64,000 nt of DNA from Thiomonas delicata (GCF_900088825.1 NZ_LT592170.1:288917-352916); one strand, 5' to 3'. Shown: positions 8,990 through 17,783, numbered from the stretch's first letter. Notes: a model not told the origin generated them from the sequence alone. Translations and numbers: made by a program.

Positions 8990-9570
8990 ATGAAACTGGC
9001 ACTGGGGAAATCGGCCTCCAATTGCCACTCGGACTGCGAGCCGACGTTGATCTGGAAAGGGCGTGGTAGTTGCGACAAATCCAGCTCGAAGCTGGCCTGG
9101 ACGGTGTAACTCCGTCCGATCACGAGATCCCTGGCATCGGCGACTTTCAGGTGCAGCACGTGCTGCACCTGGTTGAGCGCCTCGTCGAGGCTGCTGTAGT
9201 TTTTCTGCAACGCGCCCGTGGAAACGCGGTATTTTTCCAGCAGCGGTTGATAGGCCAGGCGCGAAAGAACCTGGGCCGCGCCGATCTTCTCGTCGAACCA
9301 CCACCAGCGCCCATGCACCACGGCCACGCGCGTGAGGAAATACAGCGGAATGCCGCGATGCAGGGCGTCTTCGAGCGCGCGCGGCAGAGCAAAGACCACG
9401 GTGGCGCTGACATAAAGCCCGTCCGGCTCTTGCTCGATGCCCAGCGGCTGGGCATCCACTGCCGCGGCGCCGGCCTGGCCGGGGCGCCCGTACAGCCCTG
9501 CGCCCAAAGCCAGCCCCAAGGCGATCATCGCGCGTCGTCGAATGGGATCAGGAGCCTGCGGGAGGGTCAT
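8953..9570 (-). CDS. DUF4390 domain exported protein
   Basis: A 205-residue protein with an N-terminal hydrophobic signal (RRRAMIALGLALGAGLYG) and a DUF4390 body (LYVSATVVFALPRALEDALH, VVHGRWWWFDEKI). The fold has no established biochemical role, but the gene is regularly found between rsmB and ntrY in betaproteobacteria, which suggests an envelope function linked to the NtrYX signal. The ATG overlaps the rsmB stop codon (ATGA) and the 3' end overlaps ntrY by 37 bp, so the gene is embedded in the operon at both ends. Confidence 0.8.
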   Translation of the reverse strand: MTLPQAPDPIRRRAMIALGLALGAGLYGRPGQAGAAAVDAQPLGIEQEPDGLYVSATVVFALPRALEDALHRGIPLYFLTRVAVVHGRWWWFDEKIGAAQVLSRLAYQPLLEKYRVSTGALQKNYSSLDEALNQVQHVLHLKVADARDLVIGRSYTVQASFELDLSQLPRPFQINVGSQSEWQLEADFPSASFIWKPPQSTASPG

Positions 9571-11006
9571 GCAGTGGAGCGTTTGGCGAACAGAGCGTAG
9601 AAAAAGCCGTCGCGCTCGGGCGACCTGCCCGGCAGAATCTGCCCGGGTGCGGCCAATGCTAGCGCATCGCCATGCCGCCGCAAGAAGCCGGCGGCCTGGT
9701 CGGCACCCTCTTGCGGAAACACCGAACATGTGGCGTAGAGCAACCATCCGCCGGGCGCCAGAAGGGGCCACAGGGCGTCGAGAAGTTCGGTCTGCTGCGC
9801 CGCCAGCGCGGCAATGTCGGCGTCCTGGCGCAGCCAGCGGATATCGGGGTGGCGGCGCACGATGCCCGAGGCGCTGCAGGGAGCGTCGAGCAGGATGCGA
9901 TCGAAAGGTTGGCCGTCCCACCAAGTGCCGGGCCGGCGCGCATCGGCGACGGCGATACGCGCCGCAGGCAGGCGCAGGCGGGCGATGGTGTCGCCGATGC
10001 GCGCCGCGCGCTGCGCGTCCTGGTCGAGCGCCAGCACGTCGCAGTCGGCCAGTTCGAGCATGTGCGCGGTCTTGCCCCCCGGTGCGGCGCAGGCGTCGAG
10101 CACGCGCATGCCTGCGCCGGCCTGCAGCAGCCATGCGGCCAACTGGGCTGAACTGTCCTGCACGCTCACGGCCCCCGCCTCGAACAAGGGCAGTTCCTGC
10201 ACGGGAACGGCGCGCCGCAGCACCAGCGCATGCGCCAGGCCCGGAGCGTCGGGAGCCTCGGCGTCCAGGCCCGCGGCGCGAAGCCGTGCCAGGTAATCCG
10301 CGCGGCTGCCCCAGCGCGCATTGACCCGCAAGGTCATTGCGGCAGGCTCGGCCGCCAAGGCCAGCACTTCCTGCCAGGCTTCGGGATAGGCCGCGCGCAC
10401 GCGGGCGATCCACCACGAGGGATGGTTGTGGATCGCCTCTTCCGTTGCCAGCGGGGACTTCGGCGCGAACGCGCGCTCGGTCTGCACGCGGCGCAACAGG
10501 GCGTTGACGAAACCGCGGGCGTGCCGCGTCTTCGCATGCAAGGCGCAGGCCTGCACGGCCTGGCTGACCAAGGTGTGGTCGGGATAGGGTGGGAGTTTGT
10601 CCGGTGCGCTCGCGCGCAAACGCAGGTGCGCGTCCTGGTGTTCCTCACCCCCCCCGGGAGCCGGGCGGCGCGCCGCGGGAGTGCTCAGCAGCGCGATGGA
10701 CACGAGCAAAAGCTGCTCCAGCTCGGCGGGCTTGATGCGCTTGGGGTGGACCGCCTGCAACAGCGCACGCGCGCGGCCCAGGCCGCGCAAAGCCTCGAAA
10801 CTCAAGGCTTGCGCCGCGCCGCGCTGCGCCGGACTCCAGCCCCCGGCTTGGGCCAGACGCGGCAAAGCGCCGGCCAGCGACTGCCCGGCCAGCACACAGC
10901 CGAGCAAATCGGCCGCCGCGCGCAGATCGACATGCAAGGGCCGCCGCTCCGGCGCAGGCCGGGGCGGCGGCGCATGGGACAAGGACGTCGAAATGGAGGA
11001 ACTCAC
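9567..11006 (-). CDS. rsmB: 16S rRNA (cytosine-967-C5)-methyltransferase RsmB
   Basis: A 479-residue RNA methyltransferase. An N-terminal NusB-like helical domain (residues about 25-190) is followed by a Rossmann SAM-binding domain: DACAAPGGKTAHMLELA (motif I), LLDAPCSASGIVRRHPDIRW (motif IV, Cys) and LLYATCSVFPQEG (motif VI, catalytic Cys). The NusB-like part holds a Pro/Gly-rich stretch around RRPAPGGGEEHQ that is longer than in E. coli RsmB. The start is a GTG at 11006 (reads M-S-S-S-I), chosen because no ATG lies upstream of the domain. First gene of the rsmB-DUF4390-ntrY-ntrX run. Confidence 0.9.
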   Translation of the reverse strand: MSSSISTSLSHAPPPRPAPERRPLHVDLRAAADLLGCVLAGQSLAGALPRLAQAGGWSPAQRGAAQALSFEALRGLGRARALLQAVHPKRIKPAELEQLLLVSIALLSTPAARRPAPGGGEEHQDAHLRLRASAPDKLPPYPDHTLVSQAVQACALHAKTRHARGFVNALLRRVQTERAFAPKSPLATEEAIHNHPSWWIARVRAAYPEAWQEVLALAAEPAAMTLRVNARWGSRADYLARLRAAGLDAEAPDAPGLAHALVLRRAVPVQELPLFEAGAVSVQDSSAQLAAWLLQAGAGMRVLDACAAPGGKTAHMLELADCDVLALDQDAQRAARIGDTIARLRLPAARIAVADARRPGTWWDGQPFDRILLDAPCSASGIVRRHPDIRWLRQDADIAALAAQQTELLDALWPLLAPGGWLLYATCSVFPQEGADQAAGFLRRHGDALALAAPGQILPGRSPERDGFFYALFAKRSTA

Positions 11007-11064
11007 GCGGCGCGATGATAGGCGCGCCGGCCGCGCGCCGCGTCAACCCAGCAGGTTCGGCCCG

Positions 11065-11532
11065 TCAAGGGCAGATGTAGGCGTAGCCTTCGCGATATTG
11101 CAGATTGGCGGCTTCGGCCACGCCGGAAGGCACGACGACGGCGTCGAGAATGACATCCGTCTTGGGAATGTTGCGGTTTTGCAGGGTGTTGTTGCAAACC
11201 CGGAACGATACGCCCTTGCTGGCCAGATCGCCGATATTGCCGGCGAACTCGGCGCCCTTGGCATCCTTGGCGCCGTTGAGCATGAAATCGATGCCGGCGC
11301 CGTTGCCGACCACCGCGATTTTCGCCGTCGGGTCAGCGGCCAGATGATTGCGCACATTGCCAAGGCAGCGGGTAGCCTGGGGAATACCCTGCGTGATGTG
11401 ATAGACCACTTTCACTGGACCGTCCTTGTCGGCACGGCCCTCTGCCGCCTTGGCGGCTGCGCTGAAAGTCGCCGCACCCACGGCAGCAGAGGCGAGCAAC
11501 ACTTTGCGGCGGGGGGTTGTTGTCGTCGTCAT
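11065..11532 (-). CDS. Exported DsrE-like protein (first of two paralogues)
   Basis: A 155-residue protein with an N-terminal export signal PRRKVLLASAAVGAATFSA (twin Arg, so Tat export is possible) and a DsrE/DsrF-like fold: beta-strand KVVYHITQG, helix, strand KIAVVGNGAGIDFML, a segment ending GVSFRVCNNTL with Cys113, and a closing VVVPSGVAEAANLQ. DsrE-family proteins bind or relay sulfur through a conserved Cys; that role is known for cytoplasmic DsrE/TusD and is only inferred here. A GAGGAGA motif precedes the ATG at 11532. It is the last gene of a minus-strand run with a paralogue, a small membrane protein and proA. Confidence 0.75.
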   Translation of the reverse strand: MTTTTTPRRKVLLASAAVGAATFSAAAKAAEGRADKDGPVKVVYHITQGIPQATRCLGNVRNHLAADPTAKIAVVGNGAGIDFMLNGAKDAKGAEFAGNIGDLASKGVSFRVCNNTLQNRNIPKTDVILDAVVVPSGVAEAANLQYREGYAYICP

Positions 11533-11664
11533 GACTTGTCTCCTCGTGACATAGGGTCGATTGATCCATGGAACGCAGGCATGTCCATGGCGGATCATGC
11601 CCACTTGTTCAATCTTGCGCGAGGTCAGCATGATAAGCAACCAGGTGTAACACCAACCCGAGCC

Positions 11665-12132
11665 TCATGGCTTGACGTAGTAGTAGCCCTCGGACTGCAG
11701 CTTGACGATTTCATAAACGCCCGCCGGAACGACCGTGGCCTCGAGCGCCAGCTTGCTCAATGGAATGTTCATGAATGTCAGGGTGTTATTGCAGGCCCTG
11801 AACTGCACGCCCAGATTCGCCAGGTTGCCGATCATGCCGGAAAACAGTGCGCCTTGGGGTGTCTTCGCACCCTCCAGCAGAAACTCGATCGCATCGCCGT
11901 AGCCGACCACGACGAACTTCATCTGCGGATCGAGTTCGAGAACATTCTGGATGTTGATCAAGCCTTCGTAGGCCTGCTTCAAGCTATCGCTGATCTGCAT
12001 CACCACCTTCCAGGGCTGGTTGGAGATGGGTTTGGCCGGCACCAGGCCCTGGTTTTCCGCCCGCGCGGCAGTTGTGGCCCCCAAGCCGGCCAGGCCGGCG
12101 GCGAGTATTTTGATGCGATCACGCGGATTCAT
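11665..12132 (-). CDS. Exported DsrE-like protein (second paralogue)
   Basis: A 155-residue paralogue of its downstream neighbour, sharing the same length and the landmark FRACNNTL (Cys114), AIEFLLEGAKTPQG and VVPAGVYEIVKLQ. It has a short signal sequence (DRIKILAAGLAGLGATTAARA) and ends in tyrosines (EGYYYVKP). A GAAGGAAG-like motif lies upstream of the ATG. The pair could form a heteromeric periplasmic DsrE assembly, by analogy with heteromeric DsrEFH; this is inference. Start and length are well supported. Confidence 0.75.
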   Translation of the reverse strand: MNPRDRIKILAAGLAGLGATTAARAENQGLVPAKPISNQPWKVVMQISDSLKQAYEGLINIQNVLELDPQMKFVVVGYGDAIEFLLEGAKTPQGALFSGMIGNLANLGVQFRACNNTLTFMNIPLSKLALEATVVPAGVYEIVKLQSEGYYYVKP

Positions 12133-12189
12133 GCAGTTCTTCCTTCGGAGAGAGAACCCCCAGCAACTGGTGAGTTCGTGGTGAATGGG

Positions 12190-12507
12190 TCAAGGGCGTG
12201 CCGCGGAATGCAAAGTCAGGCGATGCAAACCGAAGAGGCCCTTGCGCGCCAGGACGCGGTAAGGCCAGTAGCCGATCAGGGTGGCGGACATCAGCGCCAG
12301 CGCGTTGAACAGGGCGCCGCCGATGAACAGGCCGAGGGCGCGGCCGGGCCCCAGCTGGCCCCAGTACAGGCCGATGGCGATGGCTGCGCTGACCATGCCG
12401 ATCCCGACGCCCATGACGGCCATGATGCGCAGCAAGGTCGGCAAGGTGAGGACGCCGGTGATGTGCTGGGTCGTCATGGGCAACGTGATCGGGCGTGTGA
12501 AAGGCAT
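12190..12507 (-). CDS. Small integral membrane protein, function unknown
   Basis: A 105-residue protein with two or three predicted membrane helices (LLRIMAVMGVGIGMVSAAIA, then ALGLFIGGALFNALALMSA) and a basic C-terminus. No family was recognised. It sits 15 bp after proA and 57 bp before the DsrE-like pair on the same strand, so it may anchor or serve those exported proteins. A second in-frame ATG at 12477 (MTTQHITG) is an equally possible start; neither has a clear ribosome-binding site. Confidence 0.6.
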   Translation of the reverse strand: MPFTRPITLPMTTQHITGVLTLPTLLRIMAVMGVGIGMVSAAIAIGLYWGQLGPGRALGLFIGGALFNALALMSATLIGYWPYRVLARKGLFGLHRLTLHSAARP

Positions 12508-12522
12508 TTGCGGCGCGGCATG

Positions 12523-13815
12523 TCAGGTCCGGATCTCGCCATTGCCCAGCACCATCCACTTCTGGCTGGTCAATCCCTCCAGGCCCACCGGGCCGCGGGC
12601 ATGGAACTTGTCGGTAGAGATGCCGATCTCGGCACCGAGGCCGAACTCGAAACCGTCGGCAAACCGTGTCGAAGCGTTGACCATGACCGAGGCCGAGTCG
12701 ACCTCGCGCAGGAACCGCATGGCGCTCGGGTGATGGCTGGTGAGAATGGTGTCGGTATGGCCGGAGCCGTAGCGGTTGATATGGGCGATGGCTTCGTCGA
12801 GACCGTCGACCACCTTGATGGAGATGATGGGCGCCAGGTACTCGGCGCTCCAGTCGGCCGGCGTGGCGTCGCGCAACAGCGGTCCGGCACCGGGCACCTG
12901 TTCGAGCACGGCGCGACTCTGCGCGCAGCAGCGCATTTCCACGCCCTTTTGGGCAAAGACCTTGCCAATGCGCGGCAGGAATGCGGCCGCGCTGGATGCG
13001 GCCACCAGCAAGGACTCGGCGGCGTTGCAGGGGCTGTAGCGCTGGGTCTTGGCGTTGTCGGTGACCCGCACGGCCATGTCCATGTCGACCTCGGCGTCGA
13101 CGTAGACATGGCAGTTGCCGTCCAAATGCTTGATGACGGGAACCTTGGCCTCGGCGCTGATGCGTTCGATCAACCCCTTGCCGCCGCGCGGGATGATGAC
13201 GTCCACGTACTGCGGCAGCGTGATGAGCGCGCCCACCGCCGCACGGTCGGTGGTGGGCACGAGCTGCACCGCGTCGGCCGGCAAATCCGCATCCACCAGC
13301 GCCAGCGCCACCAACCCGGCCAGCGCGCGGTTGCTGTGGATGGCTTCCGAGCCGCCGCGCAGGATCACGGCATTGCCCGACTTGATGGCCAGCGACGCTG
13401 CCTCGATGGTGACGTTGGGGCGGCTCTCGTAGATCATGCCGAACACGCCCAGCGGCACGCGCATGCGGCCCACGGTGATGCCGCTCGGGCGGCGGCGCAG
13501 GTCGGTCATTTCGCCGACAGGATCGGGAAGCTGGGCGACCTGCTCGCAACTTTGCGCCATGAGTTCGATGTGCTGGTCGGTCAAGGTCAGCCGGTCCACG
13601 AAGGCGCCGTCCTGGCCTGCGTCGCGCGCGGCCTGCACATCGGGCGCGTTGGCGGCCTTGAGTTCCGCCGCCTGCGCGCGGATCAATCTGGCCAGTTCCA
13701 GCAAGGCGGCGTTCTTCGCCGCGGTGGAGGCGCGCGCCATGAACCTGGATGCCGCGCGCGCACGTACGCCCAGATCGGTGATCAGGGCATGAATCGAGTC
13801 GTTGGAAATCTGCAT
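12523..13815 (-). CDS. proA: Gamma-glutamyl phosphate reductase (ProA)
   Basis: A 430-residue NADPH-dependent dehydrogenase that reduces gamma-glutamyl phosphate to glutamate semialdehyde, the second step of proline synthesis. Seen: the nucleotide-binding [26 protein letters not shown], and the active-site Cys in [14 protein letters not shown]. It matches the family's usual length. The ATG at 13815 (MQISNDSIH) starts at the family N-terminus. proB is not in the window; instead a small membrane protein and two DsrE-like genes follow within a possible operon, which is unusual company for ProA. Confidence 0.92.
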   Translation of the reverse strand: MQISNDSIHALITDLGVRARAASRFMARASTAAKNAALLELARLIRAQAAELKAANAPDVQAARDAGQDGAFVDRLTLTDQHIELMAQSCEQVAQLPDPVGEMTDLRRRPSGITVGRMRVPLGVFGMIYESRPNVTIEAASLAIKSGNAVILRGGSEAIHSNRALAGLVALALVDADLPADAVQLVPTTDRAAVGALITLPQYVDVIIPRGGKGLIERISAEAKVPVIKHLDGNCHVYVDAEVDMDMAVRVTDNAKTQRYSPCNAAESLLVAASSAAAFLPRIGKVFAQKGVEMRCCAQSRAVLEQVPGAGPLLRDATPADWSAEYLAPIISIKVVDGLDEAIAHINRYGSGHTDTILTSHHPSAMRFLREVDSASVMVNASTRFADGFEFGLGAEIGISTDKFHARGPVGLEGLTSQKWMVLGNGEIRT

Positions 13816-14100
13816 GATGGTGCGTCGAATCGGGCGTTGGTCATTGTCGCAAACTGCGACCCGCTCTGCGCGGGCCATGCATCGGAAGAGTCGATGAGCC
13901 TGACCCAAAAAATGCGTTCGACAGTGCTGTCCGGTTTACCTAGGCTTGCCAGGTCCCTGGCGCATAGGCCGTCCAGCGCCCTGTGCTGAATTCCGTAGAT
14001 TTTGCAATGAGCGATACAGCATGCGCGCACAACACAACATATTCTTACAAACATAAGGTCTAAGATGGGGTTAACCCTCAACTCCCCGGAGTATCCGCCC

Positions 14101-14781
14101 ATGTCCTTCCTACGCGCGTTTCGCCGGCCCGGGTTCATGTCCATGCTCGGTTTGGCGCTTTGCAGTTCTTCCGCGCTCGCGGCCAATCCAGCCGCCGAAG
14201 GCGCCGCCATTGCCCAGCATGGCGCCGGAAGCGCGGTCCCCGCCTGCATGTCCTGCCATGGCGTCAAGGGCGAGGGCAATGCCGCCGCTGGTTTTCCGCG
14301 CCTGGCAGGCTTGCCCGCCGGCTATATCGCCGCGCAGTTGCACAGCTTCGCTCAGGGCACCCGCCCGAATAGCCTGATGAGCCCGCTGGCCAAGGCGCTG
14401 AACGACGGCCAGATCACCGCGCTGGCGGATTACTACAGCCATCTCCCGCTGCCTGTTGCGGCTTACGGCCCCATGCCTGCGCCGGCCATGGCCGCCACGG
14501 GGCAACGCCTGGCCGAACGCGGCGACTGGAATGCAGGCATCGCCTCCTGCTTTCGCTGCCACGGCCCAGGCGGTGTCGGCGTGGCGCCCGACTTCCCACC
14601 CATCATCGGCCAGCCGGCTTCCTACATCGACGCCCAGATCAAGGCCTGGAAGACCGGAGCCCGGCGCAACGACCCGCAGGGGTTGATGCACACCATCGCC
14701 CTGCGCATGAGCGATGCGGACACGCAGGCCGTGGCCGCCTGGCTGGCGGCGCAAAAACCTTCCGCGCCCAAGGCGCGCTGA
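14101..14781 (+). CDS. Dihaem cytochrome c (c4-like), exported
   Basis: A 226-residue exported protein with signal peptide (MLGLALCSSSALA) and two haem-binding motifs, CMSCH at 49-53 and CFRCH at 150-154, each in a class I cytochrome half with the usual GFPRLAGLPAGYIAAQL and FPPIIGQPASYIDAQI segments; candidate Met ligands follow each (NSLMSPLA, QGLMHTIA). This is the cytochrome c4 layout, an electron carrier towards terminal oxidases. Start at 14101 is set by GGAG 10 bases upstream. It begins a four-gene plus-strand cluster with a TsdA-like cytochrome, so it is the likely electron acceptor of that enzyme (as TsdB is for TsdA). Confidence 0.85.
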   Translation: MSFLRAFRRPGFMSMLGLALCSSSALAANPAAEGAAIAQHGAGSAVPACMSCHGVKGEGNAAAGFPRLAGLPAGYIAAQLHSFAQGTRPNSLMSPLAKALNDGQITALADYYSHLPLPVAAYGPMPAPAMAATGQRLAERGDWNAGIASCFRCHGPGGVGVAPDFPPIIGQPASYIDAQIKAWKTGARRNDPQGLMHTIALRMSDADTQAVAAWLAAQKPSAPKAR

Positions 14782-14817
14782 CGCCTTTCCATGGGCACCC
14801 CATCGCGGAGATCACGC

Positions 14818-15771
14818 ATGACCCACCCCCTTGCCTCCCGCTTCCCGTCACGCGCCGCGCTCGCGCTTTGCCTTGGGCTGCTGGCTGTCGGCCTCGAAAC
14901 AGCGTTCGCCGCCGACGCGACGCTGCCGCCGAAATCCGAAATCAACCCCGCAGCCGGCACCGGCGCGACCTTCCACCCGCCGCCCGAGTCCGAGATCCCG
15001 AAGAATGAATTCGGCAAGATGATCAAGCTCGGGCGCGACATCATGCTCGACACCCCGCAATACGCCGGCAAATACGTGGGCAACACCCTGAGCTGCGTGA
15101 ACTGCCATACCGATGCCGGGCGCATGGCAGGCTCGGCGCCGCTGTGGGCGGCCTATGTGAACTACCCCGCCTACCGCAGCAAGAACAAGAAGGTCAACAC
15201 CTTCGAGGAACGCATTCAAGGCTGCTTCCGCTTCAGCCAGAACGGCAAGGCTCCGCCGCTAGGCAGCAAGACGCTGGTCGCGTTGCAGTCGTACTCCTAT
15301 TGGCTGGCCAAGGGCCTGCCCACGGACGAGAAGGTCGCCGGCCGCGGCTACCCGGACCTCGCGGCGCCGGCCCTGCCGCCCAACTACGCGCGAGGCAAAG
15401 CGGTCTACGAGGCGCGCTGCGCCGTGTGCCACACCGCATCCGGCGCAGGCCGCTATGTGGACGGCAAGACGGTGTTCCCGCCGCTGTGGGGCGACAAGTC
15501 GTTCAACTGGGGCGCGGGCATGGGCAGCTACAAGAACGCGGCCAAGTTCATCTACGCCAACATGCCCTACGGCCAAAGCTACAGTCTGACGCCCCAGCAG
15601 GCCTGGGACGTGGCCTATTTCATGGATGCCCATGAGCGTCCGCAAGACCCGCGCTGGAAAGGTTCGGTGGCCGCAACGCGCGCCGCCTTCCACGACAGCA
15701 AGTTCAGCCTCTACGGCGAAACCATCAACGGCAAGGTGCTCGGCGACATCGGCCCGCCGAAAAACCATTAA
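14818..15771 (+). CDS. tsdA: TsdA-like dihaem cytochrome c (probable thiosulfate dehydrogenase)
   Basis: A 317-residue periplasmic protein with signal peptide and two haem motifs, CVNCH (93-97) and CAVCH (201-205). The first domain follows the TsdA/SoxA pattern: a Cys (136) in ERIQGCFRFSQNGK lies where TsdA has its unusual axial Cys ligand, and Tyr/Pro-rich WAAYVNYPAYRS precedes it. The second domain has FPPLWGDKSFNWGAGMG, matching the TsdA region that supplies the second haem's ligand. TsdA joins two thiosulfate molecules to tetrathionate, or runs the reverse reaction. GGAGATCACGC before the ATG at 14818 supports the start. It follows the c4-like gene by 36 bp. Confidence 0.8.
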   Translation: MTHPLASRFPSRAALALCLGLLAVGLETAFAADATLPPKSEINPAAGTGATFHPPPESEIPKNEFGKMIKLGRDIMLDTPQYAGKYVGNTLSCVNCHTDAGRMAGSAPLWAAYVNYPAYRSKNKKVNTFEERIQGCFRFSQNGKAPPLGSKTLVALQSYSYWLAKGLPTDEKVAGRGYPDLAAPALPPNYARGKAVYEARCAVCHTASGAGRYVDGKTVFPPLWGDKSFNWGAGMGSYKNAAKFIYANMPYGQSYSLTPQQAWDVAYFMDAHERPQDPRWKGSVAATRAAFHDSKFSLYGETINGKVLGDIGPPKNH

Positions 15772-15932
15772 GAGCATCAGCCCCGAGCCCGCGCAAGGCG
15801 GGCGTTCCGCTGCGGCCCGCGCGCCGCGGCCCGACCCGAATCGAGACCGGCACGACACAGCGCGCTGCATGGCGCGGCGCCGTGCCGTCATCTTTTCCCG
15901 TTTTTTTCAACCCTGAACCAGGAGCTCACACC

Positions 15933-16715
15933 ATGACCACACGTCGTCAACTTTTTGCCCAGGCCAGCGTCGCCGCGATCGGCGCCGCGATGCTCACCCG
16001 CAACATCGCGCAGGCCGCACCCGCCCCGGCTGCCGACCTCGAACCCGCCGGCTCGGGCCAGCTCAAGGCCCTGAGCGAAGCCCTGGCCAAGGCGCCACGC
16101 CGGCGCGACTTCAAGACCGTGCCGATGATTCTCACCGACGCCTCCTACTGGGACGCCGAGGCGCTCGACCTCGTCATCCACTACAAGGGCGGGCCCAAGC
16201 AGCTGTGGGACAACACCGACCTGGAAAGCCCCTGGCTGAACCTGATGCGCAACGCGATGAATGCGCAGATCTGGTCGTGGAAACATCCGGACTTCCTCGC
16301 CGTCTCGGCCACCCATGGCTCGGCCCACCTGGCGCTGTACGACGATCACATCTGGGCCAAGTACGACTTCCCCAAGATGGTCAAGGACAAGTTCAAGACC
16401 AATGTGTTCATCGAACAGCCCTCGGCCTCGAAAGCCGCCGCGGCCGATTACGAGAACCCCAAGGGCGCGTACTCGCCCGCCGACAACAGCGTGACCGTGC
16501 TGCAACGCCGCGGCGCCGTGTTCCTGGCCTGCCATAATGAAATTTGGGAGTTCACGCGCGGCCTGCATCAGAAGGGTGTCAACCCCGACAAGCTCAGCCA
16601 CGAGCAGATGGCCGCCGAGTTCACCAACCACCTCATTCCCGGCGCCGTCCTGACGCCTGGCGTGGTGGGCACGATCCCCGAGCTGCAGTTGGCTGGGTTC
16701 CAGTACATCAAGTGA
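15933..16715 (+). CDS. Tat-exported long DsrE-like protein
   Basis: A 260-residue protein with a Tat signal (TTRRQLFAQASVAAIGAAM, cleavage probably after AQA near 28). No named enzyme family was recognised, but the body follows the DsrE pattern of the two exported paralogues at 11.1-12.1 kb: a helix with LMRNAMNAQ, strand DFLAVSATHGSAHLALYDD, then RRGAVFLACHNEIW with Cys200 in place of their CNNTL Cys, and the closing GVVGTIPELQLAGFQYI. It is 100 residues longer, with insertions around residues 145-185 and 210-235. AGGAG precedes the ATG at 15933. It lies between the TsdA-like cytochrome and a binding protein, so a sulfur-related periplasmic role is inferred. Confidence 0.65.
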   Translation: MTTRRQLFAQASVAAIGAAMLTRNIAQAAPAPAADLEPAGSGQLKALSEALAKAPRRRDFKTVPMILTDASYWDAEALDLVIHYKGGPKQLWDNTDLESPWLNLMRNAMNAQIWSWKHPDFLAVSATHGSAHLALYDDHIWAKYDFPKMVKDKFKTNVFIEQPSASKAAAADYENPKGAYSPADNSVTVLQRRGAVFLACHNEIWEFTRGLHQKGVNPDKLSHEQMAAEFTNHLIPGAVLTPGVVGTIPELQLAGFQYIK

Positions 16716-16741
16716 GCACACAATCCATGAAGGAGAGGTTC

Positions 16742-17776
16742 ATGCACAACAAATCCACACCAACATGCCGCACGCGCATAGGCAGCCTGCTGGCGGGCCT
16801 CGGTCTGCTGGCAGCGGCCTGCGGCGTCACCGCCCTGGCGGCCGACACCGGCTGGGGGGGCAAGGCCCGCCCGCCACAGTACAAGGAATCCATCTTCCCG
16901 CCGTGGCAGCACGGGGCCAACAACCCGGCCCTCGACAAGGGCCTGGAGTTCACCGTGCCGGAGATCAACGACCTGCCCGACTTCCACGGCGACCCGATGA
17001 CCTCCAAGCTCAACATCTTCGTCGCCGGCAATTATTACTTTGCCATGGCGCCGCTGGTGGCCGCGTTCGAGAAGGAACACCCGGCACTCAAGGGCCACAT
17101 CTATTACGAAACCCTGCCTCCAGGCATTCTGCTCAAGCAGATGGCGCACGGCGGCACCATCACTGTGGGCAACATGACCTGGACGGTCAAACCCGATGTG
17201 TACGCGGCCGGCCTCAAAAAGATCAAGGCCGGGATCGCCAAGGGTGAGTTGGTGGCACCGGCGATTCCCTACGTCACCAACGACCTCACCATCATGATCC
17301 CGAAGGACAACCCGGCGCACATCGCCAGCCTGACCGATCTGGGCAAACCTGGCGTGAAGCTGTCCATGCCCAATCCGGCATGGGAAGGCGTGTCACGCCA
17401 GATCGAGGCCTCGCTGGTGAAAGCCGGCGGCAAGAAGCTGGAACAGACGGTGTATGAGGCCAAGGTCAAGGACGGGCAGACCATCCTCACCCACATCCAC
17501 CATCGGCAGACCCCGCTGTTCCTGATGCAGGGCTTGGCCGACGCCGGCGTGACGTGGAAGTCCGAGGCCATCTTCCAGGAGCAAGTGGGCCATCCGATCG
17601 GCCATGTCGACATCCCCGCGGCCGACAACACCACCGCGATCTACGGCGTGGCCGTGGTCAAGGGCGCGGCGCACCCGGAAGCCGGCAAGGAATGGGCGGA
17701 GTTCCTGCGCACGCCGGCGGCTCTGACCATTTTCGAAAAATACGGCTTCAAACCCTACATGGACAAGGCGTCCTGA
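16742..17776 (+). CDS. Periplasmic substrate-binding protein (type 2, ModA/SBP_bac_11-like), orphan
   Basis: A 344-residue exported protein (signal LLAGLGLLAAACGVTALA) with the two-lobed fold of periplasmic binding proteins: lobe 1 begins LNIFVAGNYYFAMAPLVAAF, the hinge region includes IPYVTNDLTIMIPKDNP, and the C-terminal part carries TTAIYGVAVVKGAAHPEAGKE. This is the pattern of oxyanion and small-ligand binders of the molybdate/sulfate type. No permease or ATPase gene is adjacent, so the protein may deliver or sense its ligand rather than feed an ABC importer. A stretch THIHHRQTP is a possible metal or oxyanion contact. AAGGAGAG is placed 6 bases before the ATG at 16742. A strong terminator follows. 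Confidence 0.75.
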   Translation: MHNKSTPTCRTRIGSLLAGLGLLAAACGVTALAADTGWGGKARPPQYKESIFPPWQHGANNPALDKGLEFTVPEINDLPDFHGDPMTSKLNIFVAGNYYFAMAPLVAAFEKEHPALKGHIYYETLPPGILLKQMAHGGTITVGNMTWTVKPDVYAAGLKKIKAGIAKGELVAPAIPYVTNDLTIMIPKDNPAHIASLTDLGKPGVKLSMPNPAWEGVSRQIEASLVKAGGKKLEQTVYEAKVKDGQTILTHIHHRQTPLFLMQGLADAGVTWKSEAIFQEQVGHPIGHVDIPAADNTTAIYGVAVVKGAAHPEAGKEWAEFLRTPAALTIFEKYGFKPYMDKAS

Positions 17777-17783
17777 GCCCCCC

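Noticed and set aside
7088..9109. Plus-strand open frame of 673 codons
   Set aside because: Antisense to ntrY. Composition is Gln/His/Arg-rich without any domain.
10597..13989. Plus-strand open frame of 1130 codons
   Set aside because: It runs antisense to rsmB, both DsrE-like genes and proA, whose products are clear. Composition is His/Arg/Gly/Ala-rich without any motif; long antisense frames arise readily in GC-rich DNA.
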